64,000 bases of DNA, taken from NCBI GenBank assembly GCA_026225945.1, contig JAMJFZ010002307.1:8658501-8722500 (forward strand), given 5' to 3'. This DNA comes from Cricetomys ansorgei (Eukaryota > Chordata > Mammalia > Rodentia > Nesomyidae). The notes beneath the pieces were generated by a model. That model was not told the DNA's origin. It made no database searches and saw only the letters and a program-made list of their open reading frames with translations. Both the position numbers and the translations under genes were made by a program. This document shows positions 34,330 through 46,892 of this stretch, piece by piece (position 1 is the first letter of the stretch; each line of letters opens with the position of its first letter).

Positions 34330-35660
34330 TCATAAGCTTTCAGGTTTAGTGTCTCCATTCTTTAGACTGGCGTACATGTGGGAATAGAAATCATCTTTCA
34401 AGGCTGCACTGGCAACTGAAGTTTCTTAATTTTCATAACATGTGTGTGACTCCAGCGAGCAGTCCTGCATCTGATTGCTGAGGCTGCACTCAGATATGTT
34501 TTTCTTTTATCAACCTATGGGACTCTGGAACAAAGCTGTCATTTCAACCTGATAAAATTTGGATGGTCCTATTTGAGCAGTCTCAAATCTTTGACCTGGT
34601 TTGCCACAGAGCTCCAGGATAAAGTTAGCTTTACTTTCTTTAAATGCAACAGAAGCAGAGGTTTTCAATCCCTGCTCATTAGCCCCAGAATCGTTTTTTG
34701 AGCCAATTCAGAGCTTCTGCCTCACTATATATCACTCTAAATCATGGGTATAAAAAATAGTTTGGAGGGGAAAAAAAGTCTAAACGGTAGCAAAATGTCA
34801 GATTTAAGAGATGTTAAAAGGGAATTTAATCAATGTTCAACACAGCGAACATCACCTTGGCATTAGATACCATGGATTTCCATCTAACTCCCAACTTTGG
34901 AGGCTTATTATTAAATACTTTCCCAGCAGCATGAGCACAGAGACATTAGACTGCTTGCTTACAAGCATATCTGACTTCGTAAACTTAAAGGGACAGGACC
35001 GAGACTGGCAAAGCAGAAATTAAACCTATGGGCTTTGTCTGGAAGCTTGGATGTGCACAGTGAGATATCTGATTCACTTTGCCTGCCAGCTTTGTTCTCT
35101 CAAGCTGGAGATGGTGTGGGGGTGGTGGGATTGACACTCAGGAGTTTCTCTTTCAACCTGCAGGCAGCTCCTGATAGCTAGGCAGAGGAGGTAGAGTCTG
35201 GCACACAGCTTGGACCCTGGGTTTGTTGTCCAAGGGTTGCTGTTTCAAAATTGGCGTTTTAGCCATGCAATCCAGGACGAACTGTGCAAAATCAGAAGAA
35301 TTATTTAAATTGTGTGTAGGACAAGAGGGCATAATTTGAAGAGCTAAGCACACAATAAGAATATGTAGCCCTGCACCTATGCTGAAAATGTCAAGGCTGG
35401 ATTAACATAAGGTAGCCTCGTGAAGGAAGTGCTCAAATCCTGGCCTCTGTAACTGAAAAACAGACTGAACAATCATGAAGCTGCTCTGACTTCTCCAGCT
35501 CCTCTTCCAGCAAAATACATAATACAGCTGCAGAATGAAACAATCCTGAGTGTGTTACTAGATTAACCAATGCATTTAATTGAAGCATGCAATGCTCACT
35601 TGTTTTCATGGAATTGTCCCTAAATGTAAACCAGACTTAAGGCAAGGACAAAGGACATAT
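34330..35660. promoter_or_regulatory. Candidate conserved non-coding block
   Basis: About 1.3 kb without interspersed or simple repeats. CpGs are retained ('ctggcgtacatg' 34368, 'tccagcgagcag' 34452, 'ctaaacggtagc' 34781, 'aggaccgagactgg' 34994, 'ttggcgttttag' 35251). No coding frame shows homology. Enhancer function is inferred only from insertion depletion and CpG retention. Confidence 0.35.
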
Positions 35661-35948
35661 AAAACAAGAGCATTTATTTTTTAAAAAATGTGGGCAGAAT
35701 CATGACAGCTTAAATGTGACTGACTTGAAATTATCTGTTAGTCAATCAAATATTATATTTTCTTGAAGTCTTGGAAAACGAAATGTTGTCACATGTAGAA
35801 TACAAGTTCTACTCATTTAGACTAAGGAATAAAAACCATCTTGTAGAATTTTGACATGCCTGCTTTAAGAAAAGAAGATTCCTTTTTCTCCTTTATGTGT
35901 ATTTTTAAGACCGCTCCAAAACAAAGAAATACGAGAACCCAGAAGCAC

Positions 35949-36060
35949 AGTCATGAATCCTGATACCTCAGCACCGTGAAAGTAGAGGCAGGAAGATACC
36001 AAGTTTCATACCAGCCTGAGATACATAGGAAAAGCCTACCTGACCCCACACAAAGGCAAA
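35949..36060 (+). repeat. Proto-B1/B1-like fragment
   Basis: 'cacagtcatgaatcctgat', 'agtagaggcaggaagata' and 'accagcctgagatacatagg' fit a diverged plus-strand B1 relative ending in 'cctgaccccacac'. Confidence 0.65.
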
Positions 36061-36964
36061 TTATAGATTTAGTTTGTGTTCAAGAACCTAAGCATATGCT
36101 TTTGAACATATTTTCAGCCCATTTCCAGTCTTTCAATATTTGATAGACTACAAATTATAAATTATTCTATTCATTACATATTTGCTTGTTATATCACTGC
36201 AAAGTTTTATAGTCTCCTACATAGGAAGCCTACTGCATTCACAAACACATTATCCTCTGAATACTTTTTAACTTCTTATATAACGTTGAAGTCTCAGAAG
36301 AGAAATTTAACATGGAAGCATCTCTAATCCTAATTGCTTTCTAATTATATTAATTGTAAACTCCATTTAAAGGTAAAACCTCTTACTAGTCTGTCATTTT
36401 ATACAAGGAGATGTTGGTTGAAATGGTGGATATTACAGTGTGTGCTGATGTTGCTTTTAGTGTTACGGTTAAAGGATTGTGTATGCTCTGTGTTCAATGA
36501 AATTATATCTCAACCTCAGCTACACACAGGAATATGCACACAAAATTATGCACATATTTCAGTAACTATAAAAATATACATGACACAAAATCTAACTGAA
36601 AGCACACTGTGAGAAAACATACATTGTCTATTTAAAAAGTAGCTGAAGTTCATTGTAAAGCACATATCTAGATATCAACAGGATTCTGTCGTACAGGGAT
36701 AAAGATATTGGATTTATACTGGAGTAGTGAAAAAGTCTTTGTGGAGGTTTCAGCACTTGCCTGAAATCTAGATCCAAGTCTTAAAAGATGATTATCTAAG
36801 CCATTCGTGGGCAGGAAAGATGGGAATGCATCAGAGAGAGTAGCAGTGTGTAAGACACAGGTGTGAACAGAAGGGCCTGTCACTATTTAGGTACTGGAAA
36901 ACTGCATAGGTCTAGAAGCTTGGGAGGATGTGACCAAAGCGAGTTCTCTAGAAATGGCAAAGTG
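36061..36964. other. Unassigned AT-rich DNA
   Basis: No repeat or gene recognised. Confidence 0.4.
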
Positions 36965-37148
36965 GAGCTGGGTGGTGGTGGTACGTGCCTTTAATCCCAG
37001 CACTTGAGAGGAAAAGGCAGGCAGATGTCTGTGAGTTCAAGGACAGCCTGGTCTACAGAGTGAGTTCCAGGACAGCAAGAGTTACAACAAAGAAACCTTG
37101 TCACAAACAAACAAACAAGCAAACAAACCAAATACATAAGTAAATAAA
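36965..37148 (+). repeat. B1 SINE
   Basis: Complete plus-strand B1: 'gagctgggtggtggtggtac', 'gcctttaatcccagcactt', 'tgagttcaaggacagcctgg', 'agagtgagttccaggacag', then the variant 'gagttacaacaaag' and an (AAAC)n tail. Confidence 0.97.
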
Positions 37149-38642
37149 AATAAATGGCAAAACGGGAGATTTTTGTCCTCTATTAATTAGCTTGAACTTT
37201 AATTTGAATTCTTAAGGTACTCTCTAGTGGATAATTTAATGAAATCCTAATGACTATATAAAAAAGATAATACATACTTATATTATACATACTTACACTT
37301 GGAAGGCAAACAAAGCAATGCAACTTGTAAATTTTTAGTACTGAGTTGGCCCAGACAGATTTGTATTTTAGCAAATGCATATTCATATGAAAGCATGATA
37401 GACTGGAATAAGGTTAGAGATTGGGATGTTTATGAAGATTTCAGGATCTACTCTAAACTGCTATAAAAGTTAGATATTAAAATACAATGTTCTAAAGAAA
37501 AGAAAGCAAAATTTTTGTCTAGATAAAGAAATAGCTAGTCTCCAATGTTACACTTCTTTATTTTACTACCTTCTAGCAGGACGGGGAAGCAGAAATATCT
37601 AGAAGAATTATATTCCTCCCTTAAGATGACTCAGAAATTAAACACATCTTTTCTGCTCACAAACAGTTGGAATGTTCTTAAACGCATTGCAGACTGCTGC
37701 ATTCACTATGAAGCCAGAAAGGAATGAAGGGCACCGGAGGACTTTGAAATGCTATGCAATGAAAGACAATAAGTATGCTTATTCTTGTCTTATACTAGAA
37801 GAAACCAAGAGAAGTAAGACAACCTGACCAGTGTTACAGACCTAATTGCGTCAGAGCCAGGATTTTTGTGCAAAAATTTTTTCTTAGTCCAAAGTTTTTC
37901 CAATAAGTTTTATAATATTATGGATTATATCTTCTATCCTATCAGTTTGTTTATAAAACAATTATATAGATCATTATTAACTCTCAATATAATATTGAGA
38001 ATAGGAGGATACCTTCTGATCACTTTGCTACTGAACTTAGAAAAGAGACACAGATCTTTGCTTTCAAGGAATTCTTAGTCCAGTTCACAAGACCTTAGGG
38101 TAGTTTTTAGAACTCTCAATAGAAGAATCAAGAAAAAAAACCCCAAAACAAATATCCAATGGAAGAGGGAAGAATACAAACCAACAAATTAGTGAATGGG
38201 ACAGTGGTACAGTAACAACTTCCACCGTCTCAGCACGTGTATCTGCTCAGAATCCTATCGTCCATTAGGTACCATCTCCGTCTGTTAAAATGATGTTGTG
38301 ATCTCCATAGCCCATGGTTGCTGTCAAGTTTGATACAGACTCATTAAGGATCAGCAAGGTTAAGTTTATAGACTTTTACCTTCAGAATTTGGAGTCAAAT
38401 TACTGGTTCGTGTCATCTAACTTAAATTTTTTTCTCTAATATAGCTGACCAAAAAGTTATGTGCCAGGTTTTAGACCCACAAAATACTTTTATAGTTGTA
38501 GAAGAAATACACAAGCATTATATTGTTCAGAGATTGTTCTTATTGTCTTTCATATTCTTTAAGATACAATTCCATCTTGTTTTTCTCCAGAAAATGCACT
38601 TAGTCTTCTAAAAGGAATGTCCATGATAAAATAAAAAAGTGT
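37149..38642. other. Unassigned AT-rich DNA
   Basis: No repeat or gene recognised. Confidence 0.4.
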
Positions 38643-38860
38643 GGGACAGAAAGGTGGCTTAAAGATTAAAAGCACTTGCTGCCCTTGCAAAGGACCTGGG
38701 TTCAGTTCTGAGCACCCATGTGGCAGCTCACAATGATCTATAACTCCAGTGCCAGGGGAACCTTCTAGGGCTCTAGACACACAAGTGGTACACAAGCATG
38801 TAGAGAAAATACCCATACATATAAAACAAAACACAATAAAATGATAAATAAAGTAAAATG
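38643..38860 (+). repeat. B2/B3-type SINE
   Basis: The head 'acagaaaggtggcttaaag' and 'attaaaagcacttgctgccc' is followed by B box 'ggttcagttctgagcacc', 'catgtggcagctcacaatg' and a tail 'aaaatgataaataaa'. Plus strand. Confidence 0.9.
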
Positions 38861-39903
38861 TAAAATAATGCAGGGCTTTGAATACATTTATGTTTCTGTA
38901 TAATAATTTGATATATATGTGTGTATCAAATATAATTCTCTAAGTGTTTTGGTTTGACTAATCTGGAAATATAATCTACTTTGATGTTAATTTTTACTTT
39001 CTATGTGAAAGACAATGTGACCTTTTAAAATTGTACGTGAACCAATCTTATCATAAGCATTCACTTAACTCCTCATTCCAATTTATATAGTCTAGAAAAT
39101 GAAAAAGAATAGACAACGTATTGTCTGTCTTTAGAAATTATTTGTACCCACTAGAAAGAAAAAATATGCAACAAATAATTAGTAATCTAATTTTAGATAT
39201 TATTAAGATTAAGATATGAACTGTAGTGAATAATTATTACATCTAGGTCATTGAAAGCCGAAGCTGGAGTAAGATAAATTAATTGGGAAAATTTCAGGTC
39301 TTGGTTTGATCTGCTGTGGGTGTAGGAATGGCTTCCACATCTTGTGCATATTAGACAAGCACCCCTTAACTAAGAAACATCCCCAAAACAAGTTGAATAG
39401 ATTTTTGTAGTTTAAAAATAAGGGAAGGGACATTCAAGTTTTGTTAAGAGGCAAAAAAAAAAGAGTGGTTATCAGCCTTGATGTGATCTATACTGAATAG
39501 TTTGTGTGACTATTACTGACAGACAAGACATATTTCAGTTGTGAGAACCTTTTAATAACAAAATGAAAGCTTCAAGATTGGTCTGATCACCTCAGGCTTG
39601 CTTAACTACGACTCTGCATGTATTGATCTGGGAAGTATGTGAACGGTGCCTTTTCCTGAGCTAATGATGCAATGGAATGATTCTCAACATTTGAATGATG
39701 ATGGGTGGATCTATAATACAGTGACTTTGTTTCTCATCTTGTAAATCTTCTGCATAGCTCAGTTTTGAATATTTTATTTTTGTGTATTTGTAATTATTGT
39801 CTATTAAAATAGATGACAGAAAGGGACCAAGTTAAAAACATGATTTCCTTTCACACTATGGTTAGTGCTTTACATATTTTTCTTTGAGTTAATAACTAAT
39901 ATC
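38861..39903. other. Unassigned AT-rich DNA
   Basis: No repeat or gene recognised. Confidence 0.4.
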
Positions 39904-40095
39904 TGGTCCTTACCACTCAGGAGGCATAAGCAGAAGAATCATGGATTCATAGTAGTTTGATCTATACAGTGAGTTCCATGCCAGACTCAGATACATAACA
40001 GCCAGATAAATGGCAGGGTTGGAGGGGCACACAAACTCACAGACATCCACACACAGAGTGAAGGAGAAGCAAAATGAGAGAGAGAGAGTCTCAAT
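39904..40095 (+). repeat. Old B1-like SINE
   Basis: 'ccactcaggaggcataagc' and 'tacagtgagttccatgccag' fit a diverged plus-strand B1 relative. An AC/AG-rich segment follows to about 40095. Confidence 0.6.
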
Positions 40096-40300
40096 TTGTA
40101 TGGAATTGAAAGCTATCCAAAGATCATATATACTTTATCATAAGATAGAAGAAAAACAAAGGTTTGTTGTTTCCTGAAATTACGGTATTACAGAAATTAT
40201 AGAAGCATTGCAATCCAGACCTTACACATCCTTTCCCTTACCAGATGTTTTGATTGCCCTGAACTGTCCTGGTGAATGGTCATAGATTTAGGTTTTAACA

Positions 40301-40596
40301 TTGTGCTGGCTACTTTTATATCAACTGGATACAAGTTACTGTCATTTAGAAGAGGGAACTTCAATTGAGAAAATGTCCCATCAATTTGGGCTGTGGGTAA
40401 GCTGGTGGGGCATTTTCTTGATTGATAGTTGATGTGGGAGAGCCTGTTCTTGCCTCTAGCTTCCTGCCTTCAGTTTCTGACGTGATTTCCTTTGATAATG
40501 GACTGGGACATGGAAGGGTAAGATCATTTCCTCTCCCATTTGCGTTTGGCTATGGTGTTTTAGCACAAAAACAGAAAGCCTAACTTTCTGAGACAA
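40301..40596 (+). repeat. Rodent interspersed repeat (same family as 10533 and 58659)
   Basis: It starts 'tgtgctggctacttttat', continues 'atcaactggatacaagtta', 'cttcaattgagaaaatg', 'ttggtgatg'-less 'tgggctgtgggtaagc', and ends 'tggtgttttagcac' with 'aaagcctaactttctgaga'. This is the common rodent element that usually begins with a 'gctggctagttttatgtcaa' motif and ends '...ctaactaagaca'. I take it as MaLR/LTR-like. The precise family is not assigned. Confidence 0.7.
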
Positions 40597-40680
40597 ACAC
40601 CACCAATTTCATTTATTTACACATTAAAAACATCCTTCTTTATTGCAAGACATACCTTACCTCTATAAGATATCTTTCCT

Positions 40681-40815
40681 AGCCAGGCACAATAGAACAC
40701 ACTGCTAATGAGAGAGCAATAGAGAGATAGAAGCTGGAGTATTAGTTCAACATCAGCCCCAACTACATAGTAAGCTAAACACCAGCCTTGGCTACAAAAG
40801 ACCTTGTCTTTAAAT
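40681..40815 (+). repeat. Diverged B1-like SINE
   Basis: 'agccaggcacaatagaacac' starts it and 'caccagccttggctacaaa' with 'agaccttgtcttta' ends it, in the plus-strand B1 order. The middle is poorly preserved. Confidence 0.65.
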
Positions 40816-40881
40816 TGACGGGGTGGCTAGGGGAGTAGGCCAAGTTCTCATTCTCTTATTCTCCCCCCCCCTTATTTCTGT

Positions 40882-41027
40882 ATTTTTTAAATCAGGGTTA
40901 TTCCATTGTAACTCTGGCTGTCCTGGAACTCACTTTGTAGATCAGGATGGCCTCAAACTCATAAGAGATCCACTATCCTCTGCCTCCTGAGTGCTGGGAT
41001 TAAAGGAGTGCACCACTACCACCCGGC
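40882..41027 (-). repeat. B1 SINE, minus strand
   Basis: 'attgtaactctggctgtcc', 'tggaactcactttgtagatc', 'tgcctcctgagtgctggg' and 'attaaaggagtgcacc' are the inverted B1. It ends 'accacccggc'. Confidence 0.95.
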
Positions 41028-41035
41028 TTCATCCT

Positions 41036-41079
41036 CTTAAAATATTCTTTAAGTATTCTTAAAATATTCTTAAAGTATG
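41036..41079. repeat. 22-bp tandem duplication
   Basis: Two adjacent 22-bp units starting 'cttaaaatattctt' differ at two positions. They lie just outside the preceding B1. Confidence 0.85.
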
Positions 41080-41763
41080 AAATGGTATATAGGAACTTAA
41101 AAAATACAGAGTGTATAATTATGGTTAATTCTTCCTAAACACAGTAGACTTTCAAGCCATTTGGTTAAGCATTCCCAAGTTCTGCATTGCTGTCTTCACT
41201 GTAATGTTGGTGTCATGCTCTTATCTGTTATACGATCACATAAAATTGTTTATGGCAGAGATTACATTGTAAGTAGAGCAGTGTAATAAGTGTATATTGT
41301 TTGCTCACCTCCTGAATAAGAAAGATTCAAACATTTTAACATAGCATCATTGATTTCCTGTAGTTTTATCACAAAGTAACTTGATGGCCTTTTCCCTTAT
41401 TATTTCCCACATGTCATTCAAGATGCAAGTAAACTGTTTGTAGCTCTCTGTGTGCCTCTGTCTTCAAGGTTTTGACCTCCTTGGAATAGAATTCCACCTA
41501 TCTTCTTTCTCGATTGCATCCTAGTCCATTTGTCTTTAAAGGACAATTCAAATTAGCTCCATCCTGCAAATCTTTTCCTTTTCACTTTCACTGAAGGAAA
41601 TTGTTTACTCTTCTAATTTTCGTTTCTTATGTTTTACATAAAAAGTGGTGCTCCACAAATATTGCTTCTTGGATAGAAAAATATCAGAAAATCAGTTATA
41701 AAAAAGGAGATGTGTATATTACTGCAAATTATTTGTTTCTCCATGAGTATATGGGTTAAAATA

Positions 41764-41769
<6 letters not shown>
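41080..41769. other. Unassigned AT-rich DNA
   Basis: No repeat or gene recognised. Confidence 0.4.
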
Positions 41770-41797
<28 letters not shown>

Positions 41798-42116
41798 CAT
41801 ATGTGTCTAGTACATGTGCATGCATTTGTTAGCTTGTTAATGTATTTGTGTGGGTACCAGAAGTTGATATTCAGTGTCTTCACTGATAGATATTCATCTT
41901 ATCTTTTGAGAATGGGTCTATCACTGAATCCAAGGTTCACCAATTGGTGAGAATTCTTAGCCAATAAACTCCAGAGAGCCATTTGTTTTTACCCCTGCTA
42001 TGCTGGGGATACAAACATTTGTGACTAATCCCAAATGTGTGTCCTAGAGATCCAAACTCAAGTACTGTTGCTCCTTGCAAAGCAGAATCTAAACTGAACC
42101 ATGTCTCTAGTTCATC
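41770..42116 (-). repeat. B4 SINE, minus strand, with (GT)n end
   Basis: An inverted B4 whose AC-rich 3' end reads here as (GT)n at 41770-41792. It is followed by 'gtgtgggtaccagaagttg', 'ttttgagaatgggtctatc', 'ggttcaccaattggtgag' and the inverted head 'gagatccaaactcaagtac' to 'ccatgtctctagttc'. Strongly diverged. Confidence 0.75.
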
Positions 42117-42839
42117 AAGGAGTCTTGTAACTCTTTCCATGACATTAAATTAAGAGACTAATATGAGTTTATTCAGTATTTAACGTTTCTCTGTCTACCT
42201 GTCTTTTAAAGAATCATTTGTAAAGGAAATATCTAAAGCAAGGTGATAGATAAAATTTATAAAATTGTCATTTCCATGATTTCAAGTTAAGATACAGCAA
42301 TAATCTAAGATTCTATCCTAAAGATTTATGGTAAAATGTTTACTTGCATCTGAAAAACAAAGTGACCTCTGAGAAATATAAACCAGGAAGCTGACATTTT
42401 ACTGGTGTTATCATCAAGTCAGTAGGATTTTTTGGAGGACCGCCCTTAGGAAAATTTTCAGCTGAAAATTATTAAACAGTTGTTTTGGAATTCGTAGGGA
42501 TTCTCACATGCTTAATATATAGACAACTATTTAATTATACCAATGGAAGATCCATTAATTTATCTTTAGCCCATCAAATATATGTCTTTTCATATTCTTT
42601 TTCTTGAAAAGCATTCTAAATCTCTATTTTTGATGTGTAGATACCCTTTATCAAACATTTTTATATATATACGTGCCTCCGTTTACCAAATTTAAAGCTA
42701 ATAATACAGATGTCTATGTTGCCAGATAATTGAGAGGTTACTAAGCTATTAAAATGAAGCCTAACAATTCATAGAAAAAATAATAATGGTTCCTAACACA
42801 GTCCCTGCTCCATCTTCTATACTTTTTATTATTCTGTTT
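42117..42839. other. Unassigned AT-rich DNA
   Basis: No repeat or gene recognised. Confidence 0.4.
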
Positions 42840-43020
42840 TTTATTTTGTTTTTTTGTTTTTTGTTTGTTTTGTTTTGTTTTGGGACAGGGTTTTTCTGTG
42901 GTAACTCTGGCTGTCCAGGAACTCATTCTGTAGCACAGACTGGCCTCAAACTCACAGAGATCCGTCTGCCTCTGTCTCCTGATTGCTGGGATTAAAGGCA
43001 TGTACCACTACCTCTTGGCC
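42840..43020 (-). repeat. B1 SINE, minus strand
   Basis: The inverted (AAAAC)n tail is followed by 'gggacagggtttttctg', 'tggtaactctggctgtcc', 'ctcacagagatccgtctgcc' and 'gggattaaaggcatgtacc'. Essentially complete. Confidence 0.97.
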
Positions 43021-44608
43021 ACCAACTATACTTTTTAAATAGTATATTACCATAGGACTTTCTAACTTGTAACATACTTGTGACTGTGTCTTTAGTGTTT
43101 CAAGACTGGCATGGTATATTCATTTCCTAAGACCTGAATTAAAGTGACTACATAAAATATAAAATTAAAATATTGCTTCTCATCTTTTCTAATTCTCAGA
43201 AAAGAAAATGCTGTTATAACTTTTAACATTTTTTGTGTGGTTTCCCCCTACAAGTTTGATTTTGATAGTGTTTGCCAGTAACACATGCTATAATAAAACA
43301 GCTAGAAAATTAATAGGAATAGGAAAGTTGAGAAATCTAAAATTTTATATATAGTTTATACTAGTTTTTCAATGCAGAAATCTACATAAATGTAATATTT
43401 ATTGCTAGCTATGCTGTGCCTAGTATCCTTGATAAATTTATATGCAGATATCTATTTCTTCCTCTCATGAACACACCATGGATTTCAATGCTTTGCTGAT
43501 CTTTGAAAATATTCCATAATTCATATTTTCACATATTAAAAAAAAGCATTTCTCCAATTGACTTTTTTCCTATCTTCAATTGGCTCTTTTTGCCTTGTAC
43601 ATGTTAGTAAGGCTTGTTATTGTTGTTTTTAAGTGTTTAGAAGAAGAAATTTGTCTGAAATGATGTGGCTAGCTCACTTTTATTTTCTTATCATTATCTT
43701 TCATATGAAGATGTACTGGGGGAAAAGAAAAAGAATTAATGCAGTTAAATTTTTTACAAGTTAGAAAAATAACTCACCAATCAGTTCTTAGAACATGCTG
43801 TATTCTACCAACAAAATAATTATCTGCATAAATCTTTCATTCTTTAAAAAAGCTTACGAAGCAGGGGGAATTTATCCTTCCACTAAGAGATTTAATAAGG
43901 ACAAAGAATTGACCAAAATAATTTTCAAAAAGTCCTTTGTAAAATAGATAACAAGGCCCAATCTTCCAAAGATTATGTTACCACCCTGCCTTGTACAATT
44001 GGTCCCTGTGTGAGGCAGTAAGCATTTAACAGAGCCTATCTCATAAGATGTAGAAGACATCCTTTTATCCGATGGATATAGCTGAAGACATAAGAGCTTG
44101 AATTCTGCAACCACATGAGACCAGGTCATCACAGAATGAAAGGCTGTCTTTTAAAAAATTCTTTCTCCAAAAAGGTCTTTTAAACTACTTTTTGGTGACC
44201 TATAAAGAATCTCTTTACAAATTTAACACACACACACACGATTAAATTTATGAATTTAAAATAAAATAGTTGCCTTCAATGAATAAATATTATTCTATCT
44301 GTTGAAAGCTTTTATTTATAAATCCTGGTTTACAGTGCAATCTGAGTCTCTCAGTGTGCATTATTCTCACCGTGTTTCCTCTAAGCTCATAGGAACATCC
44401 CTTTGTAATGAAATTCCATTTAAGTTTTCATTTTCTCACTTTTTCTTATGTGAAAATATGAAATAAACTTTCAGGTCAAGTTAAATTCAATAGGTTATTA
44501 AATGGTGAACTATATAGATAGGCTATGTTTCTAAAGAGAACAATTACTTTTCCAAGGCATTAAAAACAGTGTTTTGGGGGTATGGAAATAAAAAGACAAA
44601 GACTGTCA
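43021..44608. other. Unassigned AT-rich DNA
   Basis: No repeat or gene recognised. There is a short (AC)5 at about 44230. Confidence 0.4.
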
Positions 44609-44692
44609 GGCTGGCCATGTAGCTCAGTAATAGGACACTTGTCTAAGGATTTCAAAGATTTGAACTTGTACTATATCATTGTGGGTGGATGA
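44609..44692 (+). repeat. ID-like SINE
   Basis: 'ggctggccatgtagctcag' followed by 'taataggacacttgtctaag' resembles the tRNA-Ala-derived ID head with a degraded B box. It is short, as ID elements are. Confidence 0.5.
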
Positions 44693-44920
44693 AGTATTGA
44701 ACAAAAGACAATCAGAAGAAATTATTGGGGAAGGCGATCGCAACTCTTGAGAGGACTGAAGAAGTATTTGGAAAGTAAAGCAATAATTTGAATTTTGCAC
44801 ATGGCACAGCTGTGGACGGGCAGAGACTGCTCACCAGTAGAAGAGAAAGCCAAGACACCTAAGAGAAGGAAAGGAGGTGAGGACTCAACCCTGGCTATCT
44901 TCAGCTAAGAAAAAGATAGG

Positions 44921-45118
44921 GGCCAGGCAGCAGTGGCACATGCCTTTAATTCCAGCACTAGGGAGGCAGAGGCAGGCAAATCTCTATGAGTTAGAGGCCA
45001 GTCTGGTCTACAGAGTGAGTTCCAGGACAGTCAGTGTTAGAACAGAGAAAGCCTGTCTTGAAAAATAAAAACATAAACAACCCCCCCAAAACAAAAACGA
45101 ACGAACAAACAAACAGTA
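44921..45118 (+). repeat. B1 SINE
   Basis: 'ggccaggcagcagtggcac', 'gcctttaattccagcac', 'agtctggtctacagagtgag', 'ttccaggacagtcagtg' and 'gagaaagcctgtcttg', with an A-rich tail containing a C7 run and (AAAC)n. Plus strand, complete. Confidence 0.97.
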
Positions 45119-45773
45119 AACAGAATAAGATAAAGATTCCATGTGCCCAATAGCATAAACAAAGTTTACATTTTGGTGCCTTTCAAAGGATTCAATCATT
45201 GCCCATCTAGACACTTTAAGATTTCTGGCCAAGCACCTCAACCCCCATTTAATAAACAAAGAAAAGGACCTTTCTGTGCTCTGATCACAGCTCCATGCAA
45301 GTGACACTACAGGAAAAACTGAGTTCTGTGGGACAAGACCTGATGAACTCCTCTCTTGGCGTCCAGGAAGACAAGACATGTGTGTCCCAGCCTCTAGGAC
45401 ATCTCTGCCCAGTCATATCAATGGATCTTCTACAACAAAGTGTCCTGAGTTAAAGAGAAAAATATACTACTACAGAGAAGAAACTAAAAATGAGAGTTCA
45501 AAGGAAATTTTCTTTATAAACTTCCAAACCTGGAAATGAAAGTAGAAGAGATAATTCCATTGAGTCTTCCAGAATTAGCTCAAGGTTGGGTAGAAGAGCA
45601 GGTGCTCTTTAGATGCTAAACATTAAGTTGATAAAAACTCTATCAATTACAAACAGCGTTATTCAATGAATACTCCCTCACTGGACAACTGTTTTTCTCT
45701 GTGTGCATTCATGTGTGTTTATGTGTGTTTCTGAGCATTGTGTATTAGTGTGTTAGTGTGTGTGAGTATGTGT

Positions 45774-45774
<1 letters not shown>
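45119..45774. other. Unassigned DNA
   Basis: No repeat or gene recognised. The 123-codon minus-strand frame at 45008-45379 overlaps the B1 and is rejected. Confidence 0.4.

Positions 45775-45815
<41 letters not shown>
45775..45815. repeat. (GT)n microsatellite
   Basis: About 20 GT units, preceded by imperfect GT-rich DNA from about 45700. Confidence 0.97.
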
Positions 45816-45816
<1 letters not shown>

Positions 45817-45948
45817 GTAGGCTTGGCAAGAAACACCAACTTCAGAGTCAGTATTCAAAACTCAACCAAGGATTAAAAGATGCAGTATAAAAAAGAGATT
45901 TGTACAATGCCATTTCCACCATTATCATAGTCATCACCAACAAAGACA

Positions 45949-45952
<4 letters not shown>

Positions 45953-45999
<47 letters not shown>
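45953..45999. repeat. (GT)n microsatellite
   Basis: About 23 GT units. It may be the expanded 3' end of a decayed inverted B4 that continues to about 46125, but that flank is too diverged to be sure. Confidence 0.97.
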
Positions 46000-46001
<2 letters not shown>

Positions 46002-46476
46002 ACATGCCAGAACTAACAAATGTGCTATGTTGTCTGGCTGGTGAGCCACATGTTTTAGAAAAGCTGTCTCTACTTCCCCATTGCTAGATTACAAACATAA
46101 ACCATTATTCTTGGATTTCTTGTGTACCCGGGTTTTATTTTGTCTGGTTGAAACATGAATTAGAAACTCAACCAAGACACATATTATCATTTAGTAAGGT
46201 TTCACAAAAAAGAATCATCCTCCAATGGTAACAAAAAAGAACAGTGTTTTTCTTCCTGTTATGATTTTAAGTAAACAAATATGTTGATTCTTGAAGGCAG
46301 ACTATATTTTTTTAAATATTGACATGATTCAGGCAAATTTTTAATGAATATTTTGTTCCTGTTATAGAAAGTTTTCCCTTACCACAAATTACTTGGTTAG
46401 TACTGAACACTGATCTGATAGTGTTAATATATTAGACATGACTTAACTCATCCTTTTTAACATCATTTACTAATTG

Positions 46477-46833
46477 TGATATCTGAAATGTCCTCCATTG
46501 GATCACATGCTTAAACACTGGTTCCATGATGGTGGTGCTATTAGGGACAGTTTGGGAACAATCAGGAGGTGGATAATTACTGGGAGAAATATGTCACTGG
46601 GGGTGGGCTTTGAATTTCTATAACCTGGCCTTATCCTTTTCTCTATCTCTCTGAGTCCTGATGACTGCTGCAATGTGATGGGCCAGCCTCGGGCTCTTGG
46701 TTATCATTCCATCATGCCTTTCTCACTGTAATATAGAACATTTCAAATGGAACCAAGAGCCAAAACAAACATTTTCTATTACATTGCTTTCTTCGGGGTA
46801 TGTTGTCAAAGAAACAGATACAAAACTAAAATG
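46477..46833 (+). repeat. MaLR-type LTR (ORR1/MT-like)
   Basis: It begins 'tgatatctgaaatgtcctcc', then has 'tggtggtgctattaggg', 'atatgtcactgggggtggg', 'ctttgaatttctataacctg', 'ccaagagccaaaacaaac' (the decayed 'gccaaaataaac' polyadenylation region) and a 'gtcaaagaaacagata'-like end. The order fits a rodent non-autonomous MaLR-like LTR in plus orientation. It has no coding content. Confidence 0.7.
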
Positions 46834-46840
46834 CGAAGAA

Positions 46841-46841
<1 letters not shown>

Positions 46842-46890
<49 letters not shown>
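46842..46890. repeat. (AC)n microsatellite
   Basis: About 24 pure AC units abutting the LTR-like element. Confidence 0.98.

Positions 46891-46892
<2 letters not shown>

Noticed and set aside
45008..45379. 123-codon minus-strand frame
   Set aside because: Part of it is inverted B1. No conserved domain was seen.
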